This document shows positions 16,464 to 24,147 of a stretch of 64,000 nt of DNA, piece by piece. Made by a program: the position numbers and the translations under genes. Under the pieces are notes generated by a model. That model searched no databases. It saw only the letters and a list, made by a program, of their open reading frames with translations, and was not told the origin of the DNA. The stretch covers positions 294,997 to 358,996 of the forward strand of contig JAKVCD010000001.1 in the NCBI GenBank assembly GCA_022446815.1, read 5' to 3'. The stretch is from Planctomycetota bacterium (GTDB lineage: Bacteria; Planctomycetota; UBA1135; GCA-002686595). The number at the start of each line of letters is the position of its first letter. Position 1 is the stretch's first letter.

Positions 16464-17887
16464 TCCGCTTCCAAGCACGACTTGTCTTGGCCCTCGTGGC
16501 CCTCGCCCTCGCTCCCGCGCTGCCCGCCCTCGGCGCCGCGGCTCCCTCCGATGATGCGGGTGCTGCGCCGGAGAAAGAGGAGCCCAAGGATCGATACCTC
16601 GTCGTCGTCGGCGCGGACATCCACACGGGAAAGGGAGAGGTCCTGCGCGATGGACGCCTGCTCGCCAAGAATGGGAAGATCGTCGCGATCGGTTACGACG
16701 ACTTCGAAGTCCCCGGGCTCGATTACGACCGCGAAGTTCCCGCAGAGGAGCGCGGCTATGAGCTCGAGATTATCGACGCCTCTAACGTCCCCAACGGTCG
16801 CGTTTATCCGGGCATGGTCGCCTTCTCCACGTCGGGCCTACTCGGCGGCGGTGGTGACTATCGGGACTCCATCGACATGTTCAACCGGAACATGCTCCTC
16901 GGTCTCGCGTCAGGGATCACGACTACAGGGCAGTCATCCTCTACCGCCAAGCTGAAGCGCTACGTGCCTAACAGCGCTGCTCGCGACTACGACTTCGACG
17001 GCGTCGTGATCGCTGGCAAGACCCTCAGCACAGTGTCTTGGGGAAGCGCTGCCTCGAAGCGCAGTTTGCGAGAGAAGCTCTCCGGAGCGGCCGCTTATCT
17101 GCGGGCGTATCGCCAGTGGCAGATCGACGTGAAGAAGGACAAGGAGCTTAAGGAGCCTTCCAAGTCTGGAGTGGACTCGACGATGCTCTCCGTGTTGCGC
17201 GGAGAGACCCTGGCGCGCTTCAGCGCCGACTACCAAGACGACCTCTCCGGGATCGCGAAGATCGCGATGGAGTATGGCTTCCGTCCCGTCATCTCTGGGT
17301 GTCGCGAGGGTTGGGTGGTCGCAGATGAGCTCGGTCGCGCAGGCGCTATGGCTGTGCTCACACCCAGGACCAGGCGAGCCAAGGATGAGCAGCTCATGGC
17401 TGCTGGTGGTTCGAGCATCGAGAACGCTGCGATCCTCCACTCTCATGGTGTGCAGATCGCGATCATCCCGGGATCTCGGGGTATCGACCTCGGCGGTATC
17501 GCTGGCCGAGACATCATGCACCTGCCGATCGAGGTGGGCTTTGCGATCCGCGGGGGATTGCCTGAAGACGCAGGCTTAGCCTCTGTCACCACGGTCCCTG
17601 CACGGCTCCTCGGCGTGAGCCACCGCGTCGGCACCTTAGAGGTCGGCAAGGACTGCGACCTGATCGTGACGGACGGAGACCTGCTCCACTACCAGACCTT
17701 CGTCCAGTACACGGTGGTCGACGGCGACCTCGTCTACGACAAGCAGGACGAGCTCTACTTCGCTCACATCCGCCCTCGTGACGACTCGCTCCTCGCTCCG
17801 CTGGTTCCCTTTGACCCGGCAGAGGTGCCCATCGAAGAGGAGGAGAGCGAAGGCGACAGTGAAGAGGAAGAGGCTGAGGAGGAGTGA
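16460..17887 (+). CDS. Exported amidohydrolase-fold protein 10, metal-site deficient, Glu-rich tail
   Basis: The last gene of the array; 475 aa, with its ATG overlapping the previous stop by 4 nt. Signal peptide residues 1-28 are rich in Ala/Leu. The HxH site reads M-V-A-F-S-T-S-G-L, with no ligand. Residues about 205-240 form the short charged insert (I-D-V-K-K-D-K-E-L-K-E). Downstream it keeps the fold motif G-T-L-E-V-G-K-D-C-D-L-I-V-T-D-G-D. The final 20 residues are almost all Glu/Asp/Ser (I-E-E-E-E-S-E-G-D-S-E-E-E-E). The tail, the insert and the lost site match the other degenerate members, so it is likely a partner subunit rather than an enzyme. A hairpin follows at 17902. Confidence 0.83.
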   Translation: MIRFQARLVLALVALALAPALPALGAAAPSDDAGAAPEKEEPKDRYLVVVGADIHTGKGEVLRDGRLLAKNGKIVAIGYDDFEVPGLDYDREVPAEERGYELEIIDASNVPNGRVYPGMVAFSTSGLLGGGGDYRDSIDMFNRNMLLGLASGITTTGQSSSTAKLKRYVPNSAARDYDFDGVVIAGKTLSTVSWGSAASKRSLREKLSGAAAYLRAYRQWQIDVKKDKELKEPSKSGVDSTMLSVLRGETLARFSADYQDDLSGIAKIAMEYGFRPVISGCREGWVVADELGRAGAMAVLTPRTRRAKDEQLMAAGGSSIENAAILHSHGVQIAIIPGSRGIDLGGIAGRDIMHLPIEVGFAIRGGLPEDAGLASVTTVPARLLGVSHRVGTLEVGKDCDLIVTDGDLLHYQTFVQYTVVDGDLVYDKQDELYFAHIRPRDDSLLAPLVPFDPAEVPIEEEESEGDSEEEEAEEE

Positions 17888-17901
17888 GCCTCGCCACCTC
17901 G

Positions 17902-17927
17902 GCTCAGATCTCAGCGCCGATCTGAGC
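17902..17927. terminator. Hairpin between convergent genes, probable bidirectional terminator
   Basis: A perfect 9-bp inverted repeat (gctcagatc / gatctgagc) around an 8-nt loop, 14 nt after the end of the amidohydrolase array and overlapping the stop of the minus-strand peptidase gene. No long T-run follows on either strand, so the termination role is inferred from position and symmetry. Confidence 0.5.
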
Positions 17928-18780
17928 GCCAAGCAGACTCGATGCCCTCGATGTCTGTGTTGTAGACCCTCCTGAACACGGCCTCCCAGTAAGCCACTGG
18001 GTTCGTCGTGTTGTTGGGCCTACGCAGCTCTCCCAAGAGCTCCGGGAAGCGTCGCTGCCAAGTCCCTGAAGCGAGGAAGCCGACCACTTCACCAGCGAGC
18101 GCGTAGCGACCCTCTGCGGAGCCGCCATGGCCAGCGTGCAAGAGGTGAGGGCTCCTGATGATCTCGCGCAGCGTCACAAGGAAGGGCCGGTCAAACTGTC
18201 TCCCTCTCCGCTCGAAGTGGACCGCGAGACCTTCATGGAACCACGCGCTGGTGTTCTTGACGCCTAAGCGATGCGTGAGGAGCTGGTGTGCGGCCTCATG
18301 TCGTAAGGTCCGCTGTCCTGCGCGATCAGAGCCTCGGTACGTAGCGATATAGTCACCCCATGCGTGCCCTGAGGTGGCCCTAGCCTCCCGTGGGCTCCAG
18401 CCGGTCTGACGTGTGGTCCAACGGATGTACTCTTCACGGTCTGCGAGGAGCACGACGGCGAGGGGCCTGTCTGAGGGGGAAGGGGAGAAGGGGAAGAGGC
18501 GCTTGAACTCGTTGTAGATGGGCTCTAATTCGCGATCGAGGAAGGTCCTGGCCTCGTCGGAGTTGAGCAAGGTTGTGTAGAGCCTGTAGTTCTTGGACTC
18601 AAGGACGTGAACCTTGTGACTCCAAGATAGTGGGAAGTAGCGCCCCGGATCGTTGTGCTTTGCTAGGAGGATGTGCTCCCTGGGGGCAGAGTAGACATAC
18701 TTCTTGCCTCCCCAAGGGGGACCTATGAGGTAGGCCAAGAGGGTGACCAGACCTAGAAGGCTAGCGGTACGGAGCAGCAT
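17911..18780 (-). CDS. Membrane-anchored HExxH metallopeptidase-like protein (DUF1570-like)
   Basis: 289 aa. Residues 3-20 (L-R-T-A-S-L-L-G-L-V-T-L-L-A-Y-L-I-G) form an uncleaved membrane anchor or a signal peptide. The zinc motif H161-E-A-A-H165 is followed 18 residues later by W-F-H-E183-G-L-A-V-H-F, giving the His-His-Glu ligand pattern of gluzincins in the DUF1570/peptidase M1-like group, common in Planctomycetota. Family members are presumed extracytoplasmic peptidases with unknown substrates. The gene is convergent to the amidohydrolase array; its own promoter must lie in the 194-nt divergent gap before 18975. Confidence 0.75.
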   Translation of the reverse strand: MLLRTASLLGLVTLLAYLIGPPWGGKKYVYSAPREHILLAKHNDPGRYFPLSWSHKVHVLESKNYRLYTTLLNSDEARTFLDRELEPIYNEFKRLFPFSPSPSDRPLAVVLLADREEYIRWTTRQTGWSPREARATSGHAWGDYIATYRGSDRAGQRTLRHEAAHQLLTHRLGVKNTSAWFHEGLAVHFERRGRQFDRPFLVTLREIIRSPHLLHAGHGGSAEGRYALAGEVVGFLASGTWQRRFPELLGELRRPNNTTNPVAYWEAVFRRVYNTDIEGIESAWRSDRR

Positions 18781-18974
18781 GGTGGGGACGGTGAAACGTG
18801 GGGGTGAAATACCGTAGACAATAAAGCGGTTTATAGGAAGACTTATTTAGATCCTTCAGGCTTCCATATGTTTGTGAATGACAGGCGGCGTGAGTAAGGT
18901 AACCTCGCCTCCCTGCGGGATTTACCTCGCCCGACTCTCATCTATGCAGGGTCACATAGCCCCACAAACGCATC

Positions 18975-20042
18975 ATGAACCTGCGTGACATACTGCGCGT
19001 CATCGGCCCTGGCCAAAAGAGCCTTCGCAACCTGACCCTGGAAGAGGCTCAGCGCGCCTTCGAGATCATCCTCTCTGGCGAGGAATCTGGCGCCCGCATG
19101 GCAGCCTTCTTGGTGAGCCTGAAGGCCAAGGGGACGACCGTGGAAGAGCTGCGCGGCTTCGCTGCGGCGGCTCGCAGGAGGGCGAAGGTCCCCTGCGTTG
19201 GCGTCCCTGGCTTGGTCTCGATGTGCTCTCCCACTGAAGGCCAAGATGGCGTCCCCCCCTTAGACGTCGCAGCCGGTTTAATCGCTGCAGGGGCTGGCGC
19301 GCGGGTCCTCTTGCTCACAGACCGCTGTGTACCGCCTAAGCGTGGACTCACAGCAGCCAGCGTCTTGGAGCACCTCGGCTGTGGCATGACATGGGACCCC
19401 TCCGAGTGCGAGGAGTGGGTCGTCAAGGCGCGCTTCGGGGCATGTGCTGTGAGCGGAATGCTCCCCGCGCTCGTTCAGCTGCGCGAGCTCAGAGAGGAGA
19501 TCGGGGTGCGGACTGCGCTCTCGACCACTGAGAAGCTGCTCGCACCGCCAGGCTCGTCTGTGGTTGTTGGTGCGCAACCCGGCCCAGTCCTAGGTACAGC
19601 GATCGAGGTCGTCACAGGCCTTCAGCATCCGCGCGCGCTGGCGCTGCAAGGTCCTGAGGGAAGCTTGGTCCCGATGGTCTCGAAGCGGACCCGGGGGATC
19701 GAGCTCATCGAAGGTGACCTCGTCGCGATGAATGTCGAGCCGGAAGACTTCGGCCTCTCGCACACTCAAGAGCCGGAGCTCCCTCTCTTCAGCTTGCCCG
19801 CTGAGGGTCAGGGTGCAGGCGACACGCCAGGCCTAGTGAAGGCAGCAGGTGAGGTCACTGAGGCTGTGCTCTCCGGCGAACCCTCTGGAGCGCGAAACGC
19901 TGCCCTCCTCGGCGCCGGTCTCATCTTGAAGGCATCCGGGCGCAGCCTGACCTTGGCAGACGGTGTCGATGAGGCTGTTCGCTCTCTGGACTCTGGAGCA
20001 CCCCGAGCCGTCTTGGATCAGCTGCGCGAACTCGCAGAGTGA
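18975..20042 (+). CDS. Divergent anthranilate-phosphoribosyltransferase-like protein (TrpD2/YbiB type)
   Basis: 355 aa. The N-terminal helical domain (L-T-L-E-E-A-Q-R-A-F-E-I-I-L-S-G-E) and the following alpha/beta domain match glycosyltransferase family 3 (TrpD, nucleoside phosphorylases). The PRPP and anthranilate motifs of true TrpD are missing: GTGGD is replaced by P-T-E-G-Q-D-G, and the KHGNR segment reads L-L-T-D-R-C-V-P-P-K-R. This fits the non-tryptophan TrpD2 group, whose E. coli member YbiB binds nucleic acid. No other trp genes are near. It is followed 3 nt later by a MOSC gene, so the two are probably co-expressed. Enzymatic activity is doubtful. Confidence 0.72.
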   Translation: MNLRDILRVIGPGQKSLRNLTLEEAQRAFEIILSGEESGARMAAFLVSLKAKGTTVEELRGFAAAARRRAKVPCVGVPGLVSMCSPTEGQDGVPPLDVAAGLIAAGAGARVLLLTDRCVPPKRGLTAASVLEHLGCGMTWDPSECEEWVVKARFGACAVSGMLPALVQLRELREEIGVRTALSTTEKLLAPPGSSVVVGAQPGPVLGTAIEVVTGLQHPRALALQGPEGSLVPMVSKRTRGIELIEGDLVAMNVEPEDFGLSHTQEPELPLFSLPAEGQGAGDTPGLVKAAGEVTEAVLSGEPSGARNAALLGAGLILKASGRSLTLADGVDEAVRSLDSGAPRAVLDQLRELAE

Positions 20043-20045
20043 AAA

Positions 20046-20594
20046 GTGCTGTTCGACCTCTCTTGGAGATTTGACCGCTGGATCCGCGCGCTGCGTAGCT
20101 CTCCAAAAGACGGCGGGAAGATCGAAGGACTCATCGTTCGTCCGGATGGGAGCGTCGCTGGCCAACGTCGACGCGTGGAGCGGGTCGAGGTCGTCCCAGA
20201 GAGCGGGATCGAGGGTGACCGCTGGGCCGATAGCCCATACGCCGAACCTGGAAATGAAGTAAGCGTCATCAACGTGAATATGTTGCGGGCGCTTGCAGAG
20301 GGGGACACCGATCGGATGGCGCTCAGCGGGGACAACATCCACGTAGATCTAGACCTCTCTCAAGAGAACCTCCCCGTAGGGACGCGCCTACTGATCGGCA
20401 GCGCAGTCCTCGAAGTGAGTGACATTGAGCACGTGCCTTGCGGATCCTTTGTAGAGCGCTATGGCCATACTGCGGCGAAGAGGGTGGCGCGCGCGAACAG
20501 GCTGGGCCTGAGAGGGCGTGGAGTCCTCTGTCATGTGAGGACGCGCGGAGAGATAAGCGTCGGTGATTCGATCACCGTCGAGCGCCCGGCATAG
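20046..20594 (+). CDS. MOSC domain protein
   Basis: 182 aa, starting with a GTG 4 nt after the TrpD-like stop. Most of the chain is a MOSC domain (molybdenum-cofactor sulfurase C-terminal type). Visible motifs are G-I-E-G-D-R-W, S-V-I-N-V-N, L-S-G-D-N-I-H-V, and the conserved Cys in H-V-P-C-G-S-F-V-E-R-Y-G, then L-R-G-R-G-V-L-C-H-V. MOSC proteins such as YiiM and YuaD bind the molybdenum cofactor or move sulfur through that Cys. It is soluble, with no signal peptide. The molybdoenzyme operon 2 kb downstream is a possible link but not an operon partner. Confidence 0.85.
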   Translation: MLFDLSWRFDRWIRALRSSPKDGGKIEGLIVRPDGSVAGQRRRVERVEVVPESGIEGDRWADSPYAEPGNEVSVINVNMLRALAEGDTDRMALSGDNIHVDLDLSQENLPVGTRLLIGSAVLEVSDIEHVPCGSFVERYGHTAAKRVARANRLGLRGRGVLCHVRTRGEISVGDSITVERPA

Positions 20595-20608
20595 CGGGCG
20601 GCGCGCTC
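20580..20608. terminator. GC-rich inverted repeat between convergent genes
   Basis: The repeat gagcgcccg / cgggc-ggc-gcgctc folds into a two-part stem with a 6-nt loop that contains the MOSC stop codon, and it reaches the stop of the minus-strand lipoprotein gene. It is suitable as a terminator in both directions but has no T-run, so this is only a positional inference. Confidence 0.35.
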
Positions 20609-21353
20609 ACTTCCGGGAGATCAAGCTCGAGAGGAACAAGTCTCGAACCTCTCCTTCTCGCAGCTCAATCGAGACCGTCGGGTGTCCGGGGACATTGACC
20701 CTTAAGTCACCAGCCGGGACGTCAACGAGCACTCGCTTGCCTGTGGATGCGTCTACGTTGAGCGCGCGATCGGGGTGGGCGTTCGAGCGCACAGAGATGA
20801 CCTCGACCATCCCGTCGACGTCGTCTCGGAAGAGGATGCGGGCCTTGGGCAAGGAGCCCTCAAAGGTCATCGGCTGATAGGAGATACGATAGGCGTCGAT
20901 CTCTTGCTGTTCGGTGCAAGCCCCGACGATGTCTCTGTAGACCTGACCGGAGATGTAGTCCTGCTCTACGTTCACGAGCGTCCCGTTCACGTGGTACTGC
21001 GCGCCGTTGGAGACATAGTGGCCTTGCACCGCGACGCTCGCGCCTCCGGGGTAACCGGTGAGGACAGCGGTGTCTTCGAACTCGCCGTCCCAGTTGTCAT
21101 CGTAGATGAACATGAGCTGGCCGGTGCCGACCCAGCGGACCTTCACGAAGCGCGTGTCCGAGCTGAAGAGGGTGGGGCAACCGCCTCCGACGACTTGCCA
21201 GTCGAAGTCCCAGATGCCCTGCCACTCATCGATGGGCTCATCCACGGTCCCTGAGCTAGAGGAGGAGCCTGCAGGGTCGGACTGCTCCATGGTGCATGCG
21301 AAGATGAGGACCACGGCGAGGGTTGTGGTCACAAGTCTGGGGAGGGCGCTCAC
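20607..21353 (-). CDS. Lipoprotein of unknown function, 248 aa
   Basis: The N-terminus (L-V-T-T-T-L-A-V-V-L-I-F-A-C) is a lipoprotein signal with the lipid-attachment Cys at residue 20, followed by a Ser-rich linker. The mature part is beta-rich with aromatic and Asp/Gly turns (Y-D-D-N-W-D-G-E-F-E-D-T), and the repeated V-x-V pattern near the C-terminus suggests a carboxypeptidase-regulatory or Ig-like fold. Cysteines at about 59 and 146 could form a disulfide. No enzyme motif is seen and I do not recognise the family. Confidence 0.65.
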   Translation of the reverse strand: MSALPRLVTTTLAVVLIFACTMEQSDPAGSSSSSGTVDEPIDEWQGIWDFDWQVVGGGCPTLFSSDTRFVKVRWVGTGQLMFIYDDNWDGEFEDTAVLTGYPGGASVAVQGHYVSNGAQYHVNGTLVNVEQDYISGQVYRDIVGACTEQQEIDAYRISYQPMTFEGSLPKARILFRDDVDGMVEVISVRSNAHPDRALNVDASTGKRVLVDVPAGDLRVNVPGHPTVSIELREGEVRDLFLSSLISRK

Positions 21354-21416
21354 GCGTAAAACTACCCCGCATCTTTAGAGGGGCAATTCGACCTCAGAAA
21401 TTCGTCAAAAAAACCC

Positions 21417-22193
21417 TCAGGCAGGGCTATTCCAGGCGATGCAGCGGCAGGTGACGCCAGCTTCAGCTTTCTGAAGCTCCTTCGTAGGGACGGTCTTGAG
21501 GTCGACCCCGTGCTCCGCCAAGAGGTCCGCAGTGCGGGTGAACTCTTCTGGGTAGATGACGCGCCCCGCGAGCAGGAGCGCGTTAGCCGCTGCAGGCTCA
21601 TGCGGATCTACCTCAAGGAGCTCGACCCCGCCGACCCGCTCGAGGTTTACAAGGGCAGGGTTCGCGAGCAGCAGGTCCGGAGCGACTAAGGTCATCGCCG
21701 ACTTCAAGTGCAGGCAGCCTGTGACCTCTACGGCCTTCACCCTGTAGCCATGAGGGAGCAAGAGGTGAGCGAGCTCCTTCAAGCCTTGATGGTTCGTGCG
21801 ACTAGACCAGCCGACATAGACGGTGTCTCCTGCGACGAGCACATCCCCTCCGTCTAAGGTGCAGGGCTCCTCCAGCCGCAGCACTTCACGGTCTGTCGGG
21901 AGGTGTGCGGCGATCGCGTCGACCTCACCCCGCCGGGACGCTGCCCCCGGCCGAGTCAGCACTACGCACTCATCGAAAACGAGCGCAGCGTCTTCGACGA
22001 AGCATCCATCCGGATGCTCTGGGAGCGCGGCGAGCTCGATGACCTCATCACAGAGGCCGCGCAGCACATCGAGGTAGGCGACGTGCTCTGCTCGAGCAGC
22101 CCCAGGATCAATAGGAGTTCGCTGGAAGTGGGTGAGCTCGCACGCAGCGAGCTCTGGCCCGACCCAGCGCGTCAAGGCCGTCAGCTTAGACAC
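21417..22193 (-). CDS. Dimethylarginine dimethylaminohydrolase-like amidinotransferase-superfamily enzyme
   Basis: 258 aa starting at GTG 22193 with AGAGGGG just upstream. Key motifs of the DDAH/arginine deiminase fold are all present: F-V-E67-D68-A-A (guanidine-binding acids), L-D-G-G-D-V-L, G-W-S-S-R-T-N, catalytic His162 in C-L-H-L-K-S, and the nucleophile Cys249 in E-A-G-V-T-C-R-C. Such enzymes hydrolyse methylated arginine to citrulline and methylamines, or act on related guanidines. The length matches bacterial DDAH. The exact substrate is not proven. A small ORF upstream overlaps its start by 8 nt. Confidence 0.88.
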   Translation of the reverse strand: MSKLTALTRWVGPELAACELTHFQRTPIDPGAARAEHVAYLDVLRGLCDEVIELAALPEHPDGCFVEDAALVFDECVVLTRPGAASRRGEVDAIAAHLPTDREVLRLEEPCTLDGGDVLVAGDTVYVGWSSRTNHQGLKELAHLLLPHGYRVKAVEVTGCLHLKSAMTLVAPDLLLANPALVNLERVGGVELLEVDPHEPAAANALLLAGRVIYPEEFTRTADLLAEHGVDLKTVPTKELQKAEAGVTCRCIAWNSPA

Positions 22194-22398
22194 AGCCCCT
22201 CTCTGAAGCGCTTAGAACCAGGCCTTGCCACCTTCGATGTAGCTCCTGTGTCCTTCTTTCGGTGGGTAAGCAGCGTGGGGATGGCGAGGCGAGTTCACCC
22301 TCACTTCCTGAGCCGCACTGTACGCAGAGCTTCGCGCCGCCAGGTCTCATGACCATTACTTGGCCGACGCCGCGTTGGAACCAGCCGAGAACGGACAT
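22186..22398 (-). CDS. Possible small ORF, 70 aa, upstream of the DDAH-like gene
   Basis: The frame begins M-S-V-L-G-W-F-Q-R-G after AGAGG and ends in TAA overlapping the DDAH start, an arrangement compatible with translational coupling. A CxxC pair sits in K-L-C-V-Q-C-G. The second half is Pro/Arg-rich and less protein-like, while the +1 frame there reads H-P-H-A-A-Y-P-P-K-E-G and ends K-A-W-F, so a frameshift or chance ORF is possible. Upstream of it, 22399-22605 (about 200 nt) holds no gene and must contain the promoters of both flanking transcripts. Confidence 0.3.
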   Translation of the reverse strand: MSVLGWFQRGVGQVMVMRPGGAKLCVQCGSGSEGELASPSPRCLPTERRTQELHRRWQGLVLSASERGCV

Positions 22399-22605
22399 GA
22401 GAGCCTCTTGTACGGGGTGGTGGGGCGGTGGGGGATTAGCGACAGCTCGAGAGCTGCCACCTGAGGTGCTCACAGGATACGCTCGCATTCAGCCCTTCGC
22501 GGGAGAAGGAGCGATCAAGGCGTGAGCGGAGGGGAAAAGAGGCGCACAATGGGCCCTAAGGCCTGACCAATTTCTCTGGATCGGGTAGAACACCGCTCAC
22601 ACCTC

Positions 22606-24147
22606 ATGCAGCTCGGCTTCGTCATAGACCACTCTAGGTGCATCGGCTGTCACGCCTGCACCGTCGCTTGTAAGAGCGAGAACGGCGTCCCCGTCGGGGA
22701 CTTCCGGACCTGGGTCAAGTACACAGAGACAGGGACCTTCCCTACCGTCCGCAGAGACTTCGCGGTCCTGCGCTGTAATCAATGTACAGACGCTCCCTGC
22801 GTCACGATCTGCCCTGTGACCGCGCTCGACAAGCGCCCGGATGGGATCGTCGATGTCGACCCGGCGCAGTGCATAGGCTGCAAGGGCTGCATGCACGGCT
22901 GCCCTTACGACGCGCTCTACATCAATGAGGCGACGGGGACCGCCGAGAAGTGCCACTTCTGCGCGCACCGTACCGAGCAGGGCCTGGCTCCAGCTTGCGC
23001 CGTGGTCTGCCCTACAGAGGCGATCATCCCCGGCGACTTCGATGATCCAGAGAGTCGAGTGAGTCGGATGCGCGACGAGTACTCTCTCTCGGCGCGTAAG
23101 ACTGAGGCGGGCACTGGGCCGAACGTCCTCTACCGTGAGGTTGATGAGTCAGGGATCGACCCGAGCCTCACAAACCTATCGGAAGGCTTCATCTGGTCAG
23201 AGAACCCGACCGGTGACCGCGTTGACGCGCAGCTCTTTGAGGCGATGGAAGAGCGGGCTGACGTGCGCACGGTCTACGACGTCCCGCGTAAGCAGCTCTG
23301 GGGCGGGAAGATCACGGGCTACCTCTTCGCCAAGTCCATCGCCGCTGGCGCGTTCCTCGCCGGCTGGGTGAGCCAGCTCCTCACGAGCAACAACGAGTGG
23401 CCTCCGCTCACGGCTGGCTACTCAATGGTGGGGCTCACCTTCCTCGTGATCACCGGGGCCCTCCTCGTCGCAGACCTGAAGCGCCCCAGCCGCTTCTGGA
23501 AGATCCTGGTGCGCCCGAACTGGAGCTCTTGGCTAGCGCGTGGGACCTACCTCATCGTCGTCTACTCCGCTCTGCTCTCGGCCTGGGTAGCGATGCCCTT
23601 CCTCCCCTTCGAGCTGAGCGACGGGGCGTATTACGCCCTCGGATGGACGACCTGCGTGATGGCGGCCCTCACCGCCTGCTATACGGGCTGGCTCTTCGCC
23701 CAGGCGAAGGGGCGCGTGCTGTGGATGAAGCGCGGCTACTGGGCTCATCTGATCGCGCAAGCCTTCGTCGCTGGAGCCGCGATGATCATGCTCGGTGTAG
23801 GCCTCCTCGGCGCCGTGGGCTCGGAGGAGATGCGCCACCTCGGGAGCGTGCTGGTCGTCTCGCTCGTCGTGCATTACCTCTTCATCAAGAGCGAGGGGCG
23901 TATGGCCCCCGCGAGGCGTGAAGAAGAGTACGGCCGCGTCATCAAGCTCATCACCGAGGGCCCGTTCTCCAAGCGGCACCTCGCGAGTCTCGTCCTCGGG
24001 GTCGTCCTCCCTGTGGGGCTGATCGCGATGAGTCAGATGCTCGGTCACTACTGGGTCGAGCCTGTCGCCGGGGCCCTCGCTCTCGTCGGCCTATGGATCG
24101 AGAAGGACACCTTCGTGAGGGCGGGACAGGCGCTCCCGATCAGCTGA
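22606..24147 (+). CDS. Fused 4Fe-4S ferredoxin subunit and NrfD-type membrane anchor
   Basis: 513 aa. Residues 1-190 are a DmsB/PsrB-like electron-transfer subunit with Cys groups for four [4Fe-4S] clusters: C-I-G-C-H-A-C-T-V-A-C, C-N-Q-C-T-D-A-P-C, C-I-G-C-K-G-C-M-H-G-C, and C-H-F-C followed by C-A-V-V-C-P. Residues about 245-513 hold about eight membrane helices of the NrfD/PsrC family, including the D-L-K-R-P-S-R-F and S-S-W-L-A-R-G-T-Y signature. In most known complexes these are two genes; here they are one. The stop overlaps the start of the molybdoenzyme gene by one base. It should pass electrons between the molybdoenzyme and the quinone pool. Confidence 0.88.
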   Translation: MQLGFVIDHSRCIGCHACTVACKSENGVPVGDFRTWVKYTETGTFPTVRRDFAVLRCNQCTDAPCVTICPVTALDKRPDGIVDVDPAQCIGCKGCMHGCPYDALYINEATGTAEKCHFCAHRTEQGLAPACAVVCPTEAIIPGDFDDPESRVSRMRDEYSLSARKTEAGTGPNVLYREVDESGIDPSLTNLSEGFIWSENPTGDRVDAQLFEAMEERADVRTVYDVPRKQLWGGKITGYLFAKSIAAGAFLAGWVSQLLTSNNEWPPLTAGYSMVGLTFLVITGALLVADLKRPSRFWKILVRPNWSSWLARGTYLIVVYSALLSAWVAMPFLPFELSDGAYYALGWTTCVMAALTACYTGWLFAQAKGRVLWMKRGYWAHLIAQAFVAGAAMIMLGVGLLGAVGSEEMRHLGSVLVVSLVVHYLFIKSEGRMAPARREEEYGRVIKLITEGPFSKRHLASLVLGVVLPVGLIAMSQMLGHYWVEPVAGALALVGLWIEKDTFVRAGQALPIS

